NCBI GenBank assembly: GCA_029856445.1
Contig: JAHQWY010000032.1
Coordinates: 1 to 18,249 of the forward strand
Direction: 5' to 3'
DNA: 18,249 nt
From: Promethearchaeia archaeon
GTDB lineage: Archaea > Asgardarchaeota > Lokiarchaeia > Sigyniarchaeales > SOKP01
Shown here: positions 1-7,969 of the stretch, piece by piece
Position numbering within the stretch: the first letter of the stretch is position 1
How the letters are laid out: each line of letters starts with the position of its first letter
The notes under the pieces: generated by a model
Told to the model about the DNA's origin: nothing
What the model saw: only the letters and a program-made list of their open reading frames with translations
Databases searched by the model: none
Position numbers and translations under genes: made by a program

Positions 1-599
1 CGAAGTACAGTCAATATAATATTTTTACCCATTGGAACCTTTAGGATCGAGTCATCACTCTCCACGATGGAAATTCCCTGTTCATTATAATCTAACTGAC
101 GTTTCAGAGCTTGATATGCTTTTTCTTGTGTTTTAAAAGTTGCTCTTGATAATTCACGATAATTATTAACATCCTGATCAACTTTTAAGAACAACATACT
201 CTCTTCAACTTGAGTTATGAAACATTTTTTTGTTACTTCTTCTAATTTTTTATAGTTTCGGTGATTCTTCTTACATTGTTTATCCGTTTGATCATTTTCT
301 AAGTATATTGGAAATTTTCTACTTATGATTCTATCAAACTGTTCTTTTGAACCATCCCCATTTATAATTAATTCCTTTGCAGTATCAAGTGTCACTCTTA
401 TTTGTTCTAGCGTTCCTACTCGAGCGTCCTTGTCGCTCCAAGATTTGTAAAAAGATTTGACGATAGGTTTCACAATTATGTTTAAAGCACCAATATCTAA
501 CTCTGTATCTATTAGAGACTTCCCAAAATTAAGAGAAATATCCATTTGTTCAATCATTCTTTTTTCTAAGATTTTATAGTTTCTCTCGATAACATCCAC
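1..599 (-). CDS. Uncharacterised charged helical protein, tandem paralogue B (partial, cut by left edge)
   Basis: The frame stays open for 199 codons from a GTG at 597-599 to the window edge, so the C-terminus is missing but nothing looks broken. The GTG is favoured because a GGAG lies 8 bases upstream, the same arrangement as in the neighbour, and the frame is closed by a stop only a few codons further up. The product is soluble, rich in Lys, Glu and Asp, and predicted mostly helical, with no signal peptide or membrane segment. It aligns end to end with the 657-1319 product at roughly 45% identity by eye. Shared blocks include LIDTELD near the N-terminus, KPIVK, and SIL+VP+GK near the C-terminus. 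It lies 57 bp downstream of that gene on the same strand, so the two probably form one transcript. I do not recognise the family and assign no function. Confidence 0.75.
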   Translation of the reverse strand, partial: MDVIERNYKILEKRMIEQMDISLNFGKSLIDTELDIGALNIIVKPIVKSFYKSWSDKDARVGTLEQIRVTLDTAKELIINGDGSKEQFDRIISRKFPIYLENDQTDKQCKKNHRNYKKLEEVTKKCFITQVEESMLFLKVDQDVNNYRELSRATFKTQEKAYQALKRQLDYNEQGISIVESDDSILKVPMGKNIILTVL

Positions 600-656
600 G
601 TCAGTATCTCCAATAATACATGCTAGAATAATTTTTAGAGTCTTTTATAGGTTAAA

Positions 657-1319
657 TTATTTTTGATTATATGTTTCATTTAACGATTTTATAAATTCAG
701 CTTTGGTACGCTCAAAGCCTCTTCTTAATGTTTTCACAACTATCTTCTTACCCACAGGAACCCTAAGAATAGAGGGATCTTCTTCTATTATCTTTATTCC
801 TCTTTCTGTGAATTCTAATTGTTTCATTAAATTTTGTTCAGCTATTTCTTTTTTGGTAAAAGCAGCACGGCATAAATCACCATAATCTTCCACATCTTCT
901 CTTACTTCCAAAAATTTAACTACTTCTTTTAAATAATTTATAAACGTTTCTTTTGCTACTTGTTTCAACTTTTCATAATTCTTATGTGAACGTGAACAAT
1001 TACGTGATGCTTGATCAGCATCAAGATATTTAGGGAAAGATTCTTCAACAATCTTGTTAAAATTTTGCTCATTATTACCATTAATTAATAATTCTTTCCC
1101 AGAGTCTAAACTGACTTGAATTTGTTTAAGTGTACCCTCCCTTACATCATTTCTTGACCAATAATCATAGAATGCTTTTACTATTGGCTTAATTATAAAG
1201 TTTAGGAGTCCTGTATCCAATTCTGTATCAATAAGTTTTCTACCTAAAGCAATGGAATTCTCCATCTGCTGAATCATTCTTTGTTTAACTATATAATAAT
1301 TTCTATCAAGGTAATTCAA
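657..1319 (-). CDS. Uncharacterised charged helical protein, tandem paralogue A
   Basis: This is a complete 220-residue gene with a TTG start at 1317-1319, preceded 8 bases upstream by GGAG. The product is soluble, strongly charged and predicted helical, with no membrane segment, no nucleotide-binding loop and no metal-binding cysteine pattern. Two Cys are present, at about residues 108 and 149, but they are not arranged as a metal site. The best conserved stretches against its tandem copy are LIDTELD, IVKPIVK-like, the AKELIING-like block around residues 74-81, and the SILRVPVGKK block around residues 184-193. A perfect archaeal TATA-box match lies about 60 bp upstream, so this is the first gene of a two-gene unit reading towards the left edge. 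It is divergent from the pseudoGTPase gene across about 290 bp. The family is not recognised; the clear paralogy supports that both copies are real genes. Confidence 0.75.
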   Translation of the reverse strand: MNYLDRNYYIVKQRMIQQMENSIALGRKLIDTELDTGLLNFIIKPIVKAFYDYWSRNDVREGTLKQIQVSLDSGKELLINGNNEQNFNKIVEESFPKYLDADQASRNCSRSHKNYEKLKQVAKETFINYLKEVVKFLEVREDVEDYGDLCRAAFTKKEIAEQNLMKQLEFTERGIKIIEEDPSILRVPVGKKIVVKTLRRGFERTKAEFIKSLNETYNQK

Positions 1320-1605
1320 TGTTTAGACTCCACTTACCATAAATGAAAAATAAAAATCGTTAAACTCAATTGATTATTATTTAAAGAGTTCTATACTTTT
1401 AAAATAATTTCATAAATTTTATACTATTAATTTTATGTGATTCACACTTTATTGATTTTATAATTGATCATAAAATAAAAAAGAGAAAAAAATTAATAGA
1501 AAATTAAAAATAGAAAAAACTCTGAAAATAATTAGTTATATTTGTTAAATAAATTTAATGAGAAAAATAGAAAAGACCTTTTAAAATTGACCAAAATTCA
1601 AAATT
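1320..1605. promoter_or_regulatory. Divergent AT-rich intergenic region with two candidate promoters
   Basis: These 286 bp separate divergent genes and contain no convincing ORF. On the minus strand, TTTAAATA (1378-1385) matches the archaeal TATA consensus and sits about 60 bp before the TTG start. A transcript beginning about 25 bp downstream of it would carry a roughly 35-base leader with the GGAG ribosome site. On the plus strand, TTAAATAA (1545-1552) is a weaker candidate for the gene at 1606. Because the whole stretch is AT-rich, TATA-like matches are expected by chance. The minus-strand box is the better supported of the two. Confidence 0.4.
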
Positions 1606-4600
1606 GTGGAGAAACCCAACTCAATGTTTTTCTTTAAAGTATTGATTCTAGGAGATCCAGAAACAATTCATTATTATGTTTCAAGTGCATTTGGTGAACC
1701 TGGTGAGGATAAAGAAACATATTTTGAATGGTATAAAGAAGTTAAAACCTTGGATGATACCTGTGATTTAGAAATTGATGCAATTACAAGTATATCAGCA
1801 GATTTAGATGATATTATTCCAATTGTAGATGGAATTATTTACTTTTTAAATCCGCTAATTAAAGAAGAATATGAAGTGCTAGAAATGGTCTTACCGGATA
1901 TTTTTTCAGTCAAACGCGATATTCCTACAATAATTATTTTTTATGATCAAAAGGGGATTCTCCCAATATCTGTAAATGAACTATTGACAAAGGTTTGGGT
2001 TAATTATCCTAGTTTGGAAGCCTTTACAAATTTAAATCCTAAAGATTTTCATCAAGCACTTCAATCACTCTGTTTAGCAATGATTAATGGGGAAACTCCC
2101 TTAAATATTGAGAACGCGTGGATGAGATTTCCAATATTCATTCAAATGGCAAATATTTACTTTAATAATAAAAACTATTATTATGCGGCTCAAGCCGTAA
2201 GAAAAGCAGCTCTGATTGCAGAAATATACAATAAAGAGGAATATTTTATTATAATTGACCAAGCCGCTTACTTGTATTCAAAAATTAATTTATTTTTAGA
2301 AGCAAGTAGAATTATAGAAAATGTAGATAAAAGGAAAGCAGATAATTTTAAGAAATTATATGCTGAGGCAATGATAAGAGAAGGAAATTTACAGTTTAAA
2401 AAAAATGAATACGAAACCGCTGCAAAACAATATGAAAGAGCAGGACAATGGGCTAGTATTGAGTTCTTAAACAAGGATATCATTGATGAAGCATTTACAT
2501 TAGCAATTACTTCTTGGATATCAGCTTGTAAGGTTGAGAATGCATTTAGAATTCTTGAAAGCTTGTCTCATCAAGATACCCAGAAAATTTTAAAGGAAAT
2601 TACAGGAAAGATAGGTAATGCAGCGCAATTTCTATTAGGAACTAATAGATTTGAGTTAGCAAGAGAACAATTGTATACTGCAATATATAAATATCAAAGA
2701 GAAGCACTTTCAGATGAGTTGAAAGAATTAACTACCAAACTAACAGATATTTTAATTCATATCTTCAAACATCAAATTAATGTTAAAGAGATTCACGCTG
2801 CGCGATATACGTATGATGAAATTGAAAATATGTGGGATTCATATAAGGTAAAAAAAACCGATTTAGATTTATCATTAAAGACCCTTATTAATCTTTTTTT
2901 AGAAAAGAATAACTTTTCAATAGCAACTATACTTATTAATAAGCTAAACTCTTTGATATTAAAACAAGAATTATCCAAACTTAGTGCTGAAATTGAGGAT
3001 AACTATAAAGCATCATTGAAAAAGGAATTAGAGGAAAATATTAAGAAAGGTATAGATTTTTTAACTGAATTTGTTGATGCTGAGATAGATATTATCGTAG
3101 ATATGAATAAAACTAAAATTGAAGCAGCTAATGAATTAATCAAACAAGAAAAATACCTTAAAGCAGCAGACCAATTAATAGATCAAGCAGGATATCTTAA
3201 AAAAATTGGACAGGAGGATATTAGGGATCAAATTCTAACAAAGTCTTTAGATATTCTATTAGAAGGAAGTTTTTTTGAAGAATTTTTCGTAAACTTTAAT
3301 GAGTTATCAATAGAGATAAAGAAAAAATACTTACTTAGAGTTTTTCCGATATTCCTTAATAAATTGAAAGAAATTGAAAAATTGGAGAATTTTGAAAAAA
3401 TAGCAAGAATTTCGGAAGATTCTAACAGAATATATCGTAATCATTTGTTGTATGATGAATCTAAACAGATTAGTTTAGTCTATATCAAAATTATTAAACA
3501 TGAAGCGCTGAATCTGCTTCAAGCTGAAGAGAATCTTTTAGGAATAAGAAAAGCTAATGAGCTTCTAAAGAAAGCAGATAGTGTCTCTTCTTCCTATTTA
3601 GAAAAAGAAGAAATTCAAAAAATAAATTATGATAAAATCTTCAAGAAATTTGCTGAAATTTATATTGAAGAGGATGATCTAGCTAATGCTCATGTATATA
3701 ATGATAGAATTGAGAATAAAGCATATAAAAAAGAAATCCATAAAATAATTGATAAACTTGAAGCAGAAAAAAGTGCTATTCGTTCAGAAATTGCTAAAGA
3801 GTCCCGAGAGGGAGCAGTTTTGGAGGAAATGCGATCAATTATTAAAACTAAGGCTAGGGAATATCGTCGCTTAGATCAAATGAAAGAACTTAGGGAAAGA
3901 AATGCAAGAAAAACAAGGCTTTTTAAAGGAGCTTTAGAACATTTAGCAATTAAAGATTTCGATAAAGCAGTGGAACTATACAACAATAGTATACTTGATT
4001 TAAACAGAATTAAAAAATATAATCTGGCTGGAGTCTCATTAGCAATTACTAGTTTATTATTATTTAAAATAAATAAAGAAAAGGAAGCTAGACAATTATT
4101 AGAGGAAACTAAAAAGAGTTTGTCAGGTTTAGGTATTGAAACTTTTCCATTAACACTAGTAGAATACATTTTTCAATCAAAAAAATTCCAAGATGAACCC
4201 AAATTTAATGAAGCATTATCTTTTATGAATTTTCTTCCTTTATTTGACGAAGAAAAGAATTTTATAGATGAAATTTTTGGTGAAGGGGTTGAAGAAGAGG
4301 AAAAGCATATAGATCTTGATGAACCTATTATTGAACTAGAAAAAACTACAAAAGAACTATCAAAAACACAAGCGATTGAAATAGATCAAAGATATGGAAA
4401 AATAGAGTCAAAAAAAGGAGAAACTCAACGAGAGAAAGAAAGCTTTCTTAATAAACGAAAAGCTACAAAAAAAATTTTTTATAAAGCGATTTTTGGATTA
4501 TTAGAAGTACAGAATTTCAAGGATGCTGCTACTAAATATTATGAATTAGCTGAAACTCTGGCTTCTAAAAGGAGAGATTTTAGAACCAGTTCACTCCTTA

Positions 4601-4851
4601 TCCTTTTACAAGGATTATGTTTATTGAAAATAAAAGAACCTTATTCTATCATCAAGAATAATATTAATCGATTTCTAAATACTCTGGGCGTTAATAAAAA
4701 ATTAGTAGAAGATACTTATGATATGATGTTAATCCTTTTTGTCATTGATGTTAAGGAAAATAACCTAGAAAATTACCTACCTAAAATTAAGGGACTGCTA
4801 GAAATTTTACCTTTATTTGAAGAAGAAATGGAGTTAATTGAGGATATTTAA
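1606..4851 (+). CDS. PseudoGTPase domain fused to TPR-like helical-repeat protein
   Basis: The product is 1081 residues. Residues 8-165 read like a Ras/Arf-type GTPase fold: a first beta strand FKVLILGDP, a middle strand VDGIIYFLNP (75-84) and a later strand PTIIIFYDQKG (107-117). The sequence motifs that bind GTP are missing: no GxxxxGK[ST] after the first strand, no DxxG and no NKxD. From about residue 175 the protein is a long helical solenoid with TPR-like units (for example near 178-205, 260-282 and 505-530). A charged coiled stretch spans about 715-770. Two related C-terminal blocks (about 768-890 and 952-1081) are separated by an acidic linker. GTG at 1606 is the longest start. ATG at 1624 may be the true one, because GGAG at 1608-1611 would then be its ribosome site and the protein would begin directly at the first strand. 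The likely role is a scaffold; partners are unknown. Confidence 0.8.
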   Translation: MEKPNSMFFFKVLILGDPETIHYYVSSAFGEPGEDKETYFEWYKEVKTLDDTCDLEIDAITSISADLDDIIPIVDGIIYFLNPLIKEEYEVLEMVLPDIFSVKRDIPTIIIFYDQKGILPISVNELLTKVWVNYPSLEAFTNLNPKDFHQALQSLCLAMINGETPLNIENAWMRFPIFIQMANIYFNNKNYYYAAQAVRKAALIAEIYNKEEYFIIIDQAAYLYSKINLFLEASRIIENVDKRKADNFKKLYAEAMIREGNLQFKKNEYETAAKQYERAGQWASIEFLNKDIIDEAFTLAITSWISACKVENAFRILESLSHQDTQKILKEITGKIGNAAQFLLGTNRFELAREQLYTAIYKYQREALSDELKELTTKLTDILIHIFKHQINVKEIHAARYTYDEIENMWDSYKVKKTDLDLSLKTLINLFLEKNNFSIATILINKLNSLILKQELSKLSAEIEDNYKASLKKELEENIKKGIDFLTEFVDAEIDIIVDMNKTKIEAANELIKQEKYLKAADQLIDQAGYLKKIGQEDIRDQILTKSLDILLEGSFFEEFFVNFNELSIEIKKKYLLRVFPIFLNKLKEIEKLENFEKIARISEDSNRIYRNHLLYDESKQISLVYIKIIKHEALNLLQAEENLLGIRKANELLKKADSVSSSYLEKEEIQKINYDKIFKKFAEIYIEEDDLANAHVYNDRIENKAYKKEIHKIIDKLEAEKSAIRSEIAKESREGAVLEEMRSIIKTKAREYRRLDQMKELRERNARKTRLFKGALEHLAIKDFDKAVELYNNSILDLNRIKKYNLAGVSLAITSLLLFKINKEKEARQLLEETKKSLSGLGIETFPLTLVEYIFQSKKFQDEPKFNEALSFMNFLPLFDEEKNFIDEIFGEGVEEEEKHIDLDEPIIELEKTTKELSKTQAIEIDQRYGKIESKKGETQREKESFLNKRKATKKIFYKAIFGLLEVQNFKDAATKYYELAETLASKRRDFRTSSLLILLQGLCLLKIKEPYSIIKNNINRFLNTLGVNKKLVEDTYDMMLILFVIDVKENNLENYLPKIKGLLEILPLFEEEMELIEDI

Positions 4852-4853
4852 AA

Positions 4854-5777
4854 TTAATCCACTATATTTGCATACTTTTGCAGATCTTTCACACGCATTC
4901 GAAGTGTAACTTCAGTAACTTTAGCAAGTTGACTAATCTCCTTCTGTGTTCTATTTTCATTACATATCTTGGATGCTATATAAATGGCGGCAGCAGCAAT
5001 TCCTTTAGGGTCTTTTCCTGCTGAGTTGAATCCACTATCTCTTGCCTTTTCAATTAACTTCACAGCTATATTCCTACACTGCATTGAGAGTCTTAATTCT
5101 TCATTAAATTTGTCGACATATCTGTCTGCTGAAAAATGTTGCACTTTCATTCCTAGTTTTGGTAATACTTCCATGAGAATTAATCTATAGCTTTTAATTA
5201 CTTTCTTTTTTGGAATTTGGGCGATTTTTGTTATCTCTTCTGCAGTTCTAGGTATCCCATGAACTCTTAAAGCAGCAAAAATTGAGGCTGATAATAAAGT
5301 ATCTATACTTCTTCCCATAGTTAATTTCTTTTTTACAGTTTGTGTATATATTCTAAGTGCATCATCAGCTACAGCATCTGGAATTCCTAATCTCTTTTGC
5401 AAACGCTGTAAATTAGGTAAAGCAATCCATAGGTTTCTTTCATAACTAGTGGTCAAAGATCTATGAATTTTAGCTAATCTATTGAATTTAGATTTGTATT
5501 TTGGGCTAAGTAAAGTACCTCTAGCGTCTCTAGATCCTCTAATAATTGTTCTAGGCCCTATTGGGCTATAGACTCTTTCACTGCTTTTTCTCTTCTGAAT
5601 TTCTTCTTGAGTAAAAGCTCTACGAGGGCTATCGTCAAGTATCCTAGAATAAACAAAACCACAATTTAAACAGACGTAAAATCCATCTTCCTCACTAATT
5701 TTAGGACTATCGCAACAGGGTGGTCCTTCCTCCCCTATATCTTCAAAGAAATCATTATCTTCAAAATGAGACGGCAT
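4854..5777 (-). CDS. tfb: Transcription initiation factor TFB (TFIIB homologue)
   Basis: This 307-residue protein recruits archaeal RNA polymerase to TATA/TBP promoters. An N-terminal zinc-ribbon region carries four Cys (C21, C22, C36, C39). It is followed by a B-reader/linker region around residues 51-90, with the conserved PxGPRT-type segment at 72-77. Two cyclin-like repeats then occupy about residues 105-205 and 212-303. The second ends in a helix-turn-helix (about 277-300) that would contact the BRE element. Length and domain order are normal for TFB. The first knuckle is odd: instead of CxxC it shows adjacent cysteines, with prolines just before. It converges with the pseudoGTPase gene, leaving only 2 bp between stop codons, and is divergent from the Rag-like GTPase gene. 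Asgard and other archaea often carry several TFBs, so this may be one of a set. Confidence 0.95.
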   Translation of the reverse strand: MPSHFEDNDFFEDIGEEGPPCCDSPKISEEDGFYVCLNCGFVYSRILDDSPRRAFTQEEIQKRKSSERVYSPIGPRTIIRGSRDARGTLLSPKYKSKFNRLAKIHRSLTTSYERNLWIALPNLQRLQKRLGIPDAVADDALRIYTQTVKKKLTMGRSIDTLLSASIFAALRVHGIPRTAEEITKIAQIPKKKVIKSYRLILMEVLPKLGMKVQHFSADRYVDKFNEELRLSMQCRNIAVKLIEKARDSGFNSAGKDPKGIAAAAIYIASKICNENRTQKEISQLAKVTEVTLRMRVKDLQKYANIVD

Positions 5778-5982
5778 AGTTACTTTTACTTAATAAAAAT
5801 GAATTTGGAATTTTTCATTTTTAGTATAAAATACATCCTCTAATAAATATTTAAGTTTAATCTATTTAAAATTAAGTTGTGAAAATTTATATCTAAGCCT
5901 TTTTAACTAGTATCATAAAAGTTTAATAAATAATAATATAAACGATATTAACCTTTTAATATTAAAAGAACCACTGGTTGCT
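5778..5982. promoter_or_regulatory. Divergent promoter region between TFB and the Rag-like GTPase
   Basis: This is a 205 bp AT-rich spacer. For the TFB gene (minus strand) there are two nearby TATA-like sites: a perfect TTTAAATA at 5863-5870, and TTAAATAT within 5846-5853. For the GTPase gene (plus strand), TTTAATAAATA at 5922-5932 is preceded by a purine-rich AAAAG that could act as a BRE. It would place the transcript start near 5955, about 28 bases ahead of the ATG. These are sequence matches only, in a background where such matches are frequent. Confidence 0.35.
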
Positions 5983-7218
5983 ATGTCCTCAGAAAGTTCA
6001 GATATAATAAAGGTCATATCTAAATTTTTAGATCCCAAATCTGTAAAAATAGAGAAATTAGAAAACGTCAATGACATTTTAAAATTACCTATTCAATCCT
6101 ATAAATTTATAGATAAAGAAGAAGCAACTATTATAAAAAACCTATTTGAAATTTCTAAAATTAAAGAAATATTAAAACTCAATAAAGATGATCCATTTGA
6201 GAGTTTAACTAATTTAGAAGAATCTGTAGAATCGCTTGAATTAACAGAAAATTTGAAAGAAAAAATTGAGGAATTAAAAAACAAATATCCCACTTTAGAA
6301 AATAAATTAAAAAAAACAATTACGATAAGCACACTTGTAAATAGTCTTACAGAAGAAAAAGAAGCAATTGAACCTCTGGCTCAAAAAGTTCTGGTTGCTG
6401 GTCTAGATGCTGCAGGTAAAACGTCACTATTATCAAAATTTGGAGGACGCCTAGGAATAGGTGATATGATTGCCACTCATCCAACAAAGGGAGTAGTTAG
6501 GATGAAATTTGGTACTTCTACTCTTTCTTTATTTATTTGGGATCTTGGTGGTCAAGAGGAATATCGAGAAAGATATTTAAACAATCCCGAACAATATTTT
6601 GTTCAATTAGATTTATTAATATATGTTATAGATATTCAGGATCCAGAAAGATTTGAGGAATCTTTAGATTATCTGGATAAAATACTTGAAACACTAGTAA
6701 TGTTAGAAGAAACTCCTTATGTAATATTATTTATTCATAAATATGATCCTGATTTAAAAGCAGACCCTAAAATACTCCTTAATATTGAACTTTTAAAAGA
6801 TAATATAAGTGAACTCCTTAAAAATAAGAAATATGATTTTGAACTTGAAATATATTTAACTTCTATATATTCTCTAATTTCTCATGAACCTCAATTTGCG
6901 AAATATATAAAAAATTTAATGAGTGCTGGTTATTCTCTTACAGATCCAACTGTAAAGAAGGTAGAGGGACTTGGAAAAACATTAGAAGAAACACTTAATG
7001 CAGTTATTCGATTATCTGAGAGTATTTCTACACAGCTTAACGATCTGGATAGCCGTCTTCGTGCAATAGAATCGGGTGCATTTCAAGCAGCACAAAGTGG
7101 ACAACCACTTGAAATCGCAAATCCTTCTTTAAGTTCCCGTAGTTCTGGAAATTCAAGATTAACTGTGCTTAATGAGTTAAAAGATTTATTTAGTAAAAGA
7201 AAGAGATTAGATCTTTAA
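5983..7218 (+). CDS. Rag/Gtr-like (Arf-related) small GTPase with long N- and C-terminal extensions
   Basis: The product is 411 residues, with a GTPase core at about 134-315. Visible motifs are the P-loop GLDAAGKTS (140-148), a switch I threonine in HPTKG (166-170), WDLGGQ (186-191) with the Gln that normally positions water, HKYD (252-255) in place of NKxD, and TSIYS (293-297). The P-loop and WDLGGQ are Arf-like. The HKxD/TSI pair, and the strand LIYVIDIQDP (212-221) followed by an acidic helix, resemble Rag/Gtr GTPases. All catalytic and nucleotide-binding residues are present, so it should bind and hydrolyse GTP. The N-terminal 130 residues are charged and helical. The C-terminal 95 residues contain a predicted coiled coil (about 330-365), a Ser/Gly-rich linker and a basic tail KRKR. 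It overlaps the convergent PAP2 gene by 4 bp (TTAA, 7215-7218). Function is inferred from the family only. Confidence 0.9.
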   Translation: MSSESSDIIKVISKFLDPKSVKIEKLENVNDILKLPIQSYKFIDKEEATIIKNLFEISKIKEILKLNKDDPFESLTNLEESVESLELTENLKEKIEELKNKYPTLENKLKKTITISTLVNSLTEEKEAIEPLAQKVLVAGLDAAGKTSLLSKFGGRLGIGDMIATHPTKGVVRMKFGTSTLSLFIWDLGGQEEYRERYLNNPEQYFVQLDLLIYVIDIQDPERFEESLDYLDKILETLVMLEETPYVILFIHKYDPDLKADPKILLNIELLKDNISELLKNKKYDFELEIYLTSIYSLISHEPQFAKYIKNLMSAGYSLTDPTVKKVEGLGKTLEETLNAVIRLSESISTQLNDLDSRLRAIESGAFQAAQSGQPLEIANPSLSSRSSGNSRLTVLNELKDLFSKRKRLDL

Positions 7219-7946
7219 ATTTTCATTTCTTTTTTAAAAATTCTATCTTTAATATGTTTATAGGTAGCAGATATAAGAATTACTGTACAAATTATAATCC
7301 ATAAGACAAGATACCAGACATTTTCAAAAATCATTGAATTAAATTGTCGATATTCAATAGTATGTAGAGCAAGTTTTTCTAAATTTTCAAAAATTATTTT
7401 AAACATAGGAGCAACAAATAAAATTGATAGTAAAAACCCAACTACACCAATTATATAACCGAAAATTACATCAGAAGGATAATGAACACCTAACTGAATC
7501 CTTGAAAAAGAAACTATAATTGCTAATATCTGGAGTATGAGTGTTATTATGGGTGATTTTAAAAAAAAGAAACCTATCAATAATCCATATGCAACTATAT
7601 TATAAGAATGCCAAGACGGAAAGCTTTTTGAACTTGGTTCTTTTTCAAGAACTTTAAGTTCCTCCTTTTCTAATTTATCAAATGGTCTTGATCTATTAGT
7701 AATTTGTTTAATTGCTACAATTAATATTAACCCGGTTATAAAAATGGCAGAAAAGTTAGCAAGCAAAAAGGGATCATACCAAACAAATAAATAAAAAGCG
7801 ATCAAAAAGATCCATAGTGTTTCTCTTCCAAAGAAGGATAAAAACTTTAAAATGTAAATAACTGGTTTCCCACCAATACCATTATATTTTATAATTATCT
7901 TTTTGTCCCATTCATTAATCTTATTAGAAAAAACTTTGAACTCCAT
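7215..7946 (-). CDS. PAP2-family membrane phosphatase
   Basis: The 243-residue integral membrane protein carries the three signature motifs of the PAP2 superfamily of vanadium-haloperoxidase-like lipid phosphatases. These are K80 to R87-P88 (KQITNRSRP), PSWH (110-113, where PSGH is usual), and SR148-149 through H155 to D159 (SRIQLGVHYPSD). H113 would be the acid/base and H155 the nucleophile. Hydrophobic stretches lie at about 42-57, 63-80, 117-128, 131-147, 161-180 and 208-227; the last lies beyond the core fold. Likely substrates are isoprenoid or lipid (pyro)phosphates, but the sequence does not settle this. ATG at 7944-7946 has GGA nine bases upstream. It lies 23 bp downstream of the PHP phosphoesterase gene on the same strand, so the two are probably co-transcribed. 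Confidence 0.9.
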   Translation of the reverse strand: MEFKVFSNKINEWDKKIIIKYNGIGGKPVIYILKFLSFFGRETLWIFLIAFYLFVWYDPFLLANFSAIFITGLILIVAIKQITNRSRPFDKLEKEELKVLEKEPSSKSFPSWHSYNIVAYGLLIGFFFLKSPIITLILQILAIIVSFSRIQLGVHYPSDVIFGYIIGVVGFLLSILFVAPMFKIIFENLEKLALHTIEYRQFNSMIFENVWYLVLWIIICTVILISATYKHIKDRIFKKEMKI

Positions 7947-7969
7947 AATATCATTTCCACAAAATAAAT

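Noticed and set aside
1..599. Left-edge region as a degenerate pseudogene copy of the neighbour
   Set aside because: Reading the minus strand codon by codon gives an uninterrupted frame aligned with the neighbour over its whole visible length.
703..885. 60-codon plus-strand open frame opposite the 657-1319 gene
   Set aside because: It lies wholly inside a gene supported by paralogy, and has no ribosome site or recognisable product.
3876..4169. 97-codon minus-strand open frame inside the pseudoGTPase-solenoid gene
   Set aside because: It is a shadow of the coding strand; its Leu/Ser-rich composition is what the antisense of Lys/Glu-rich helical repeats gives.
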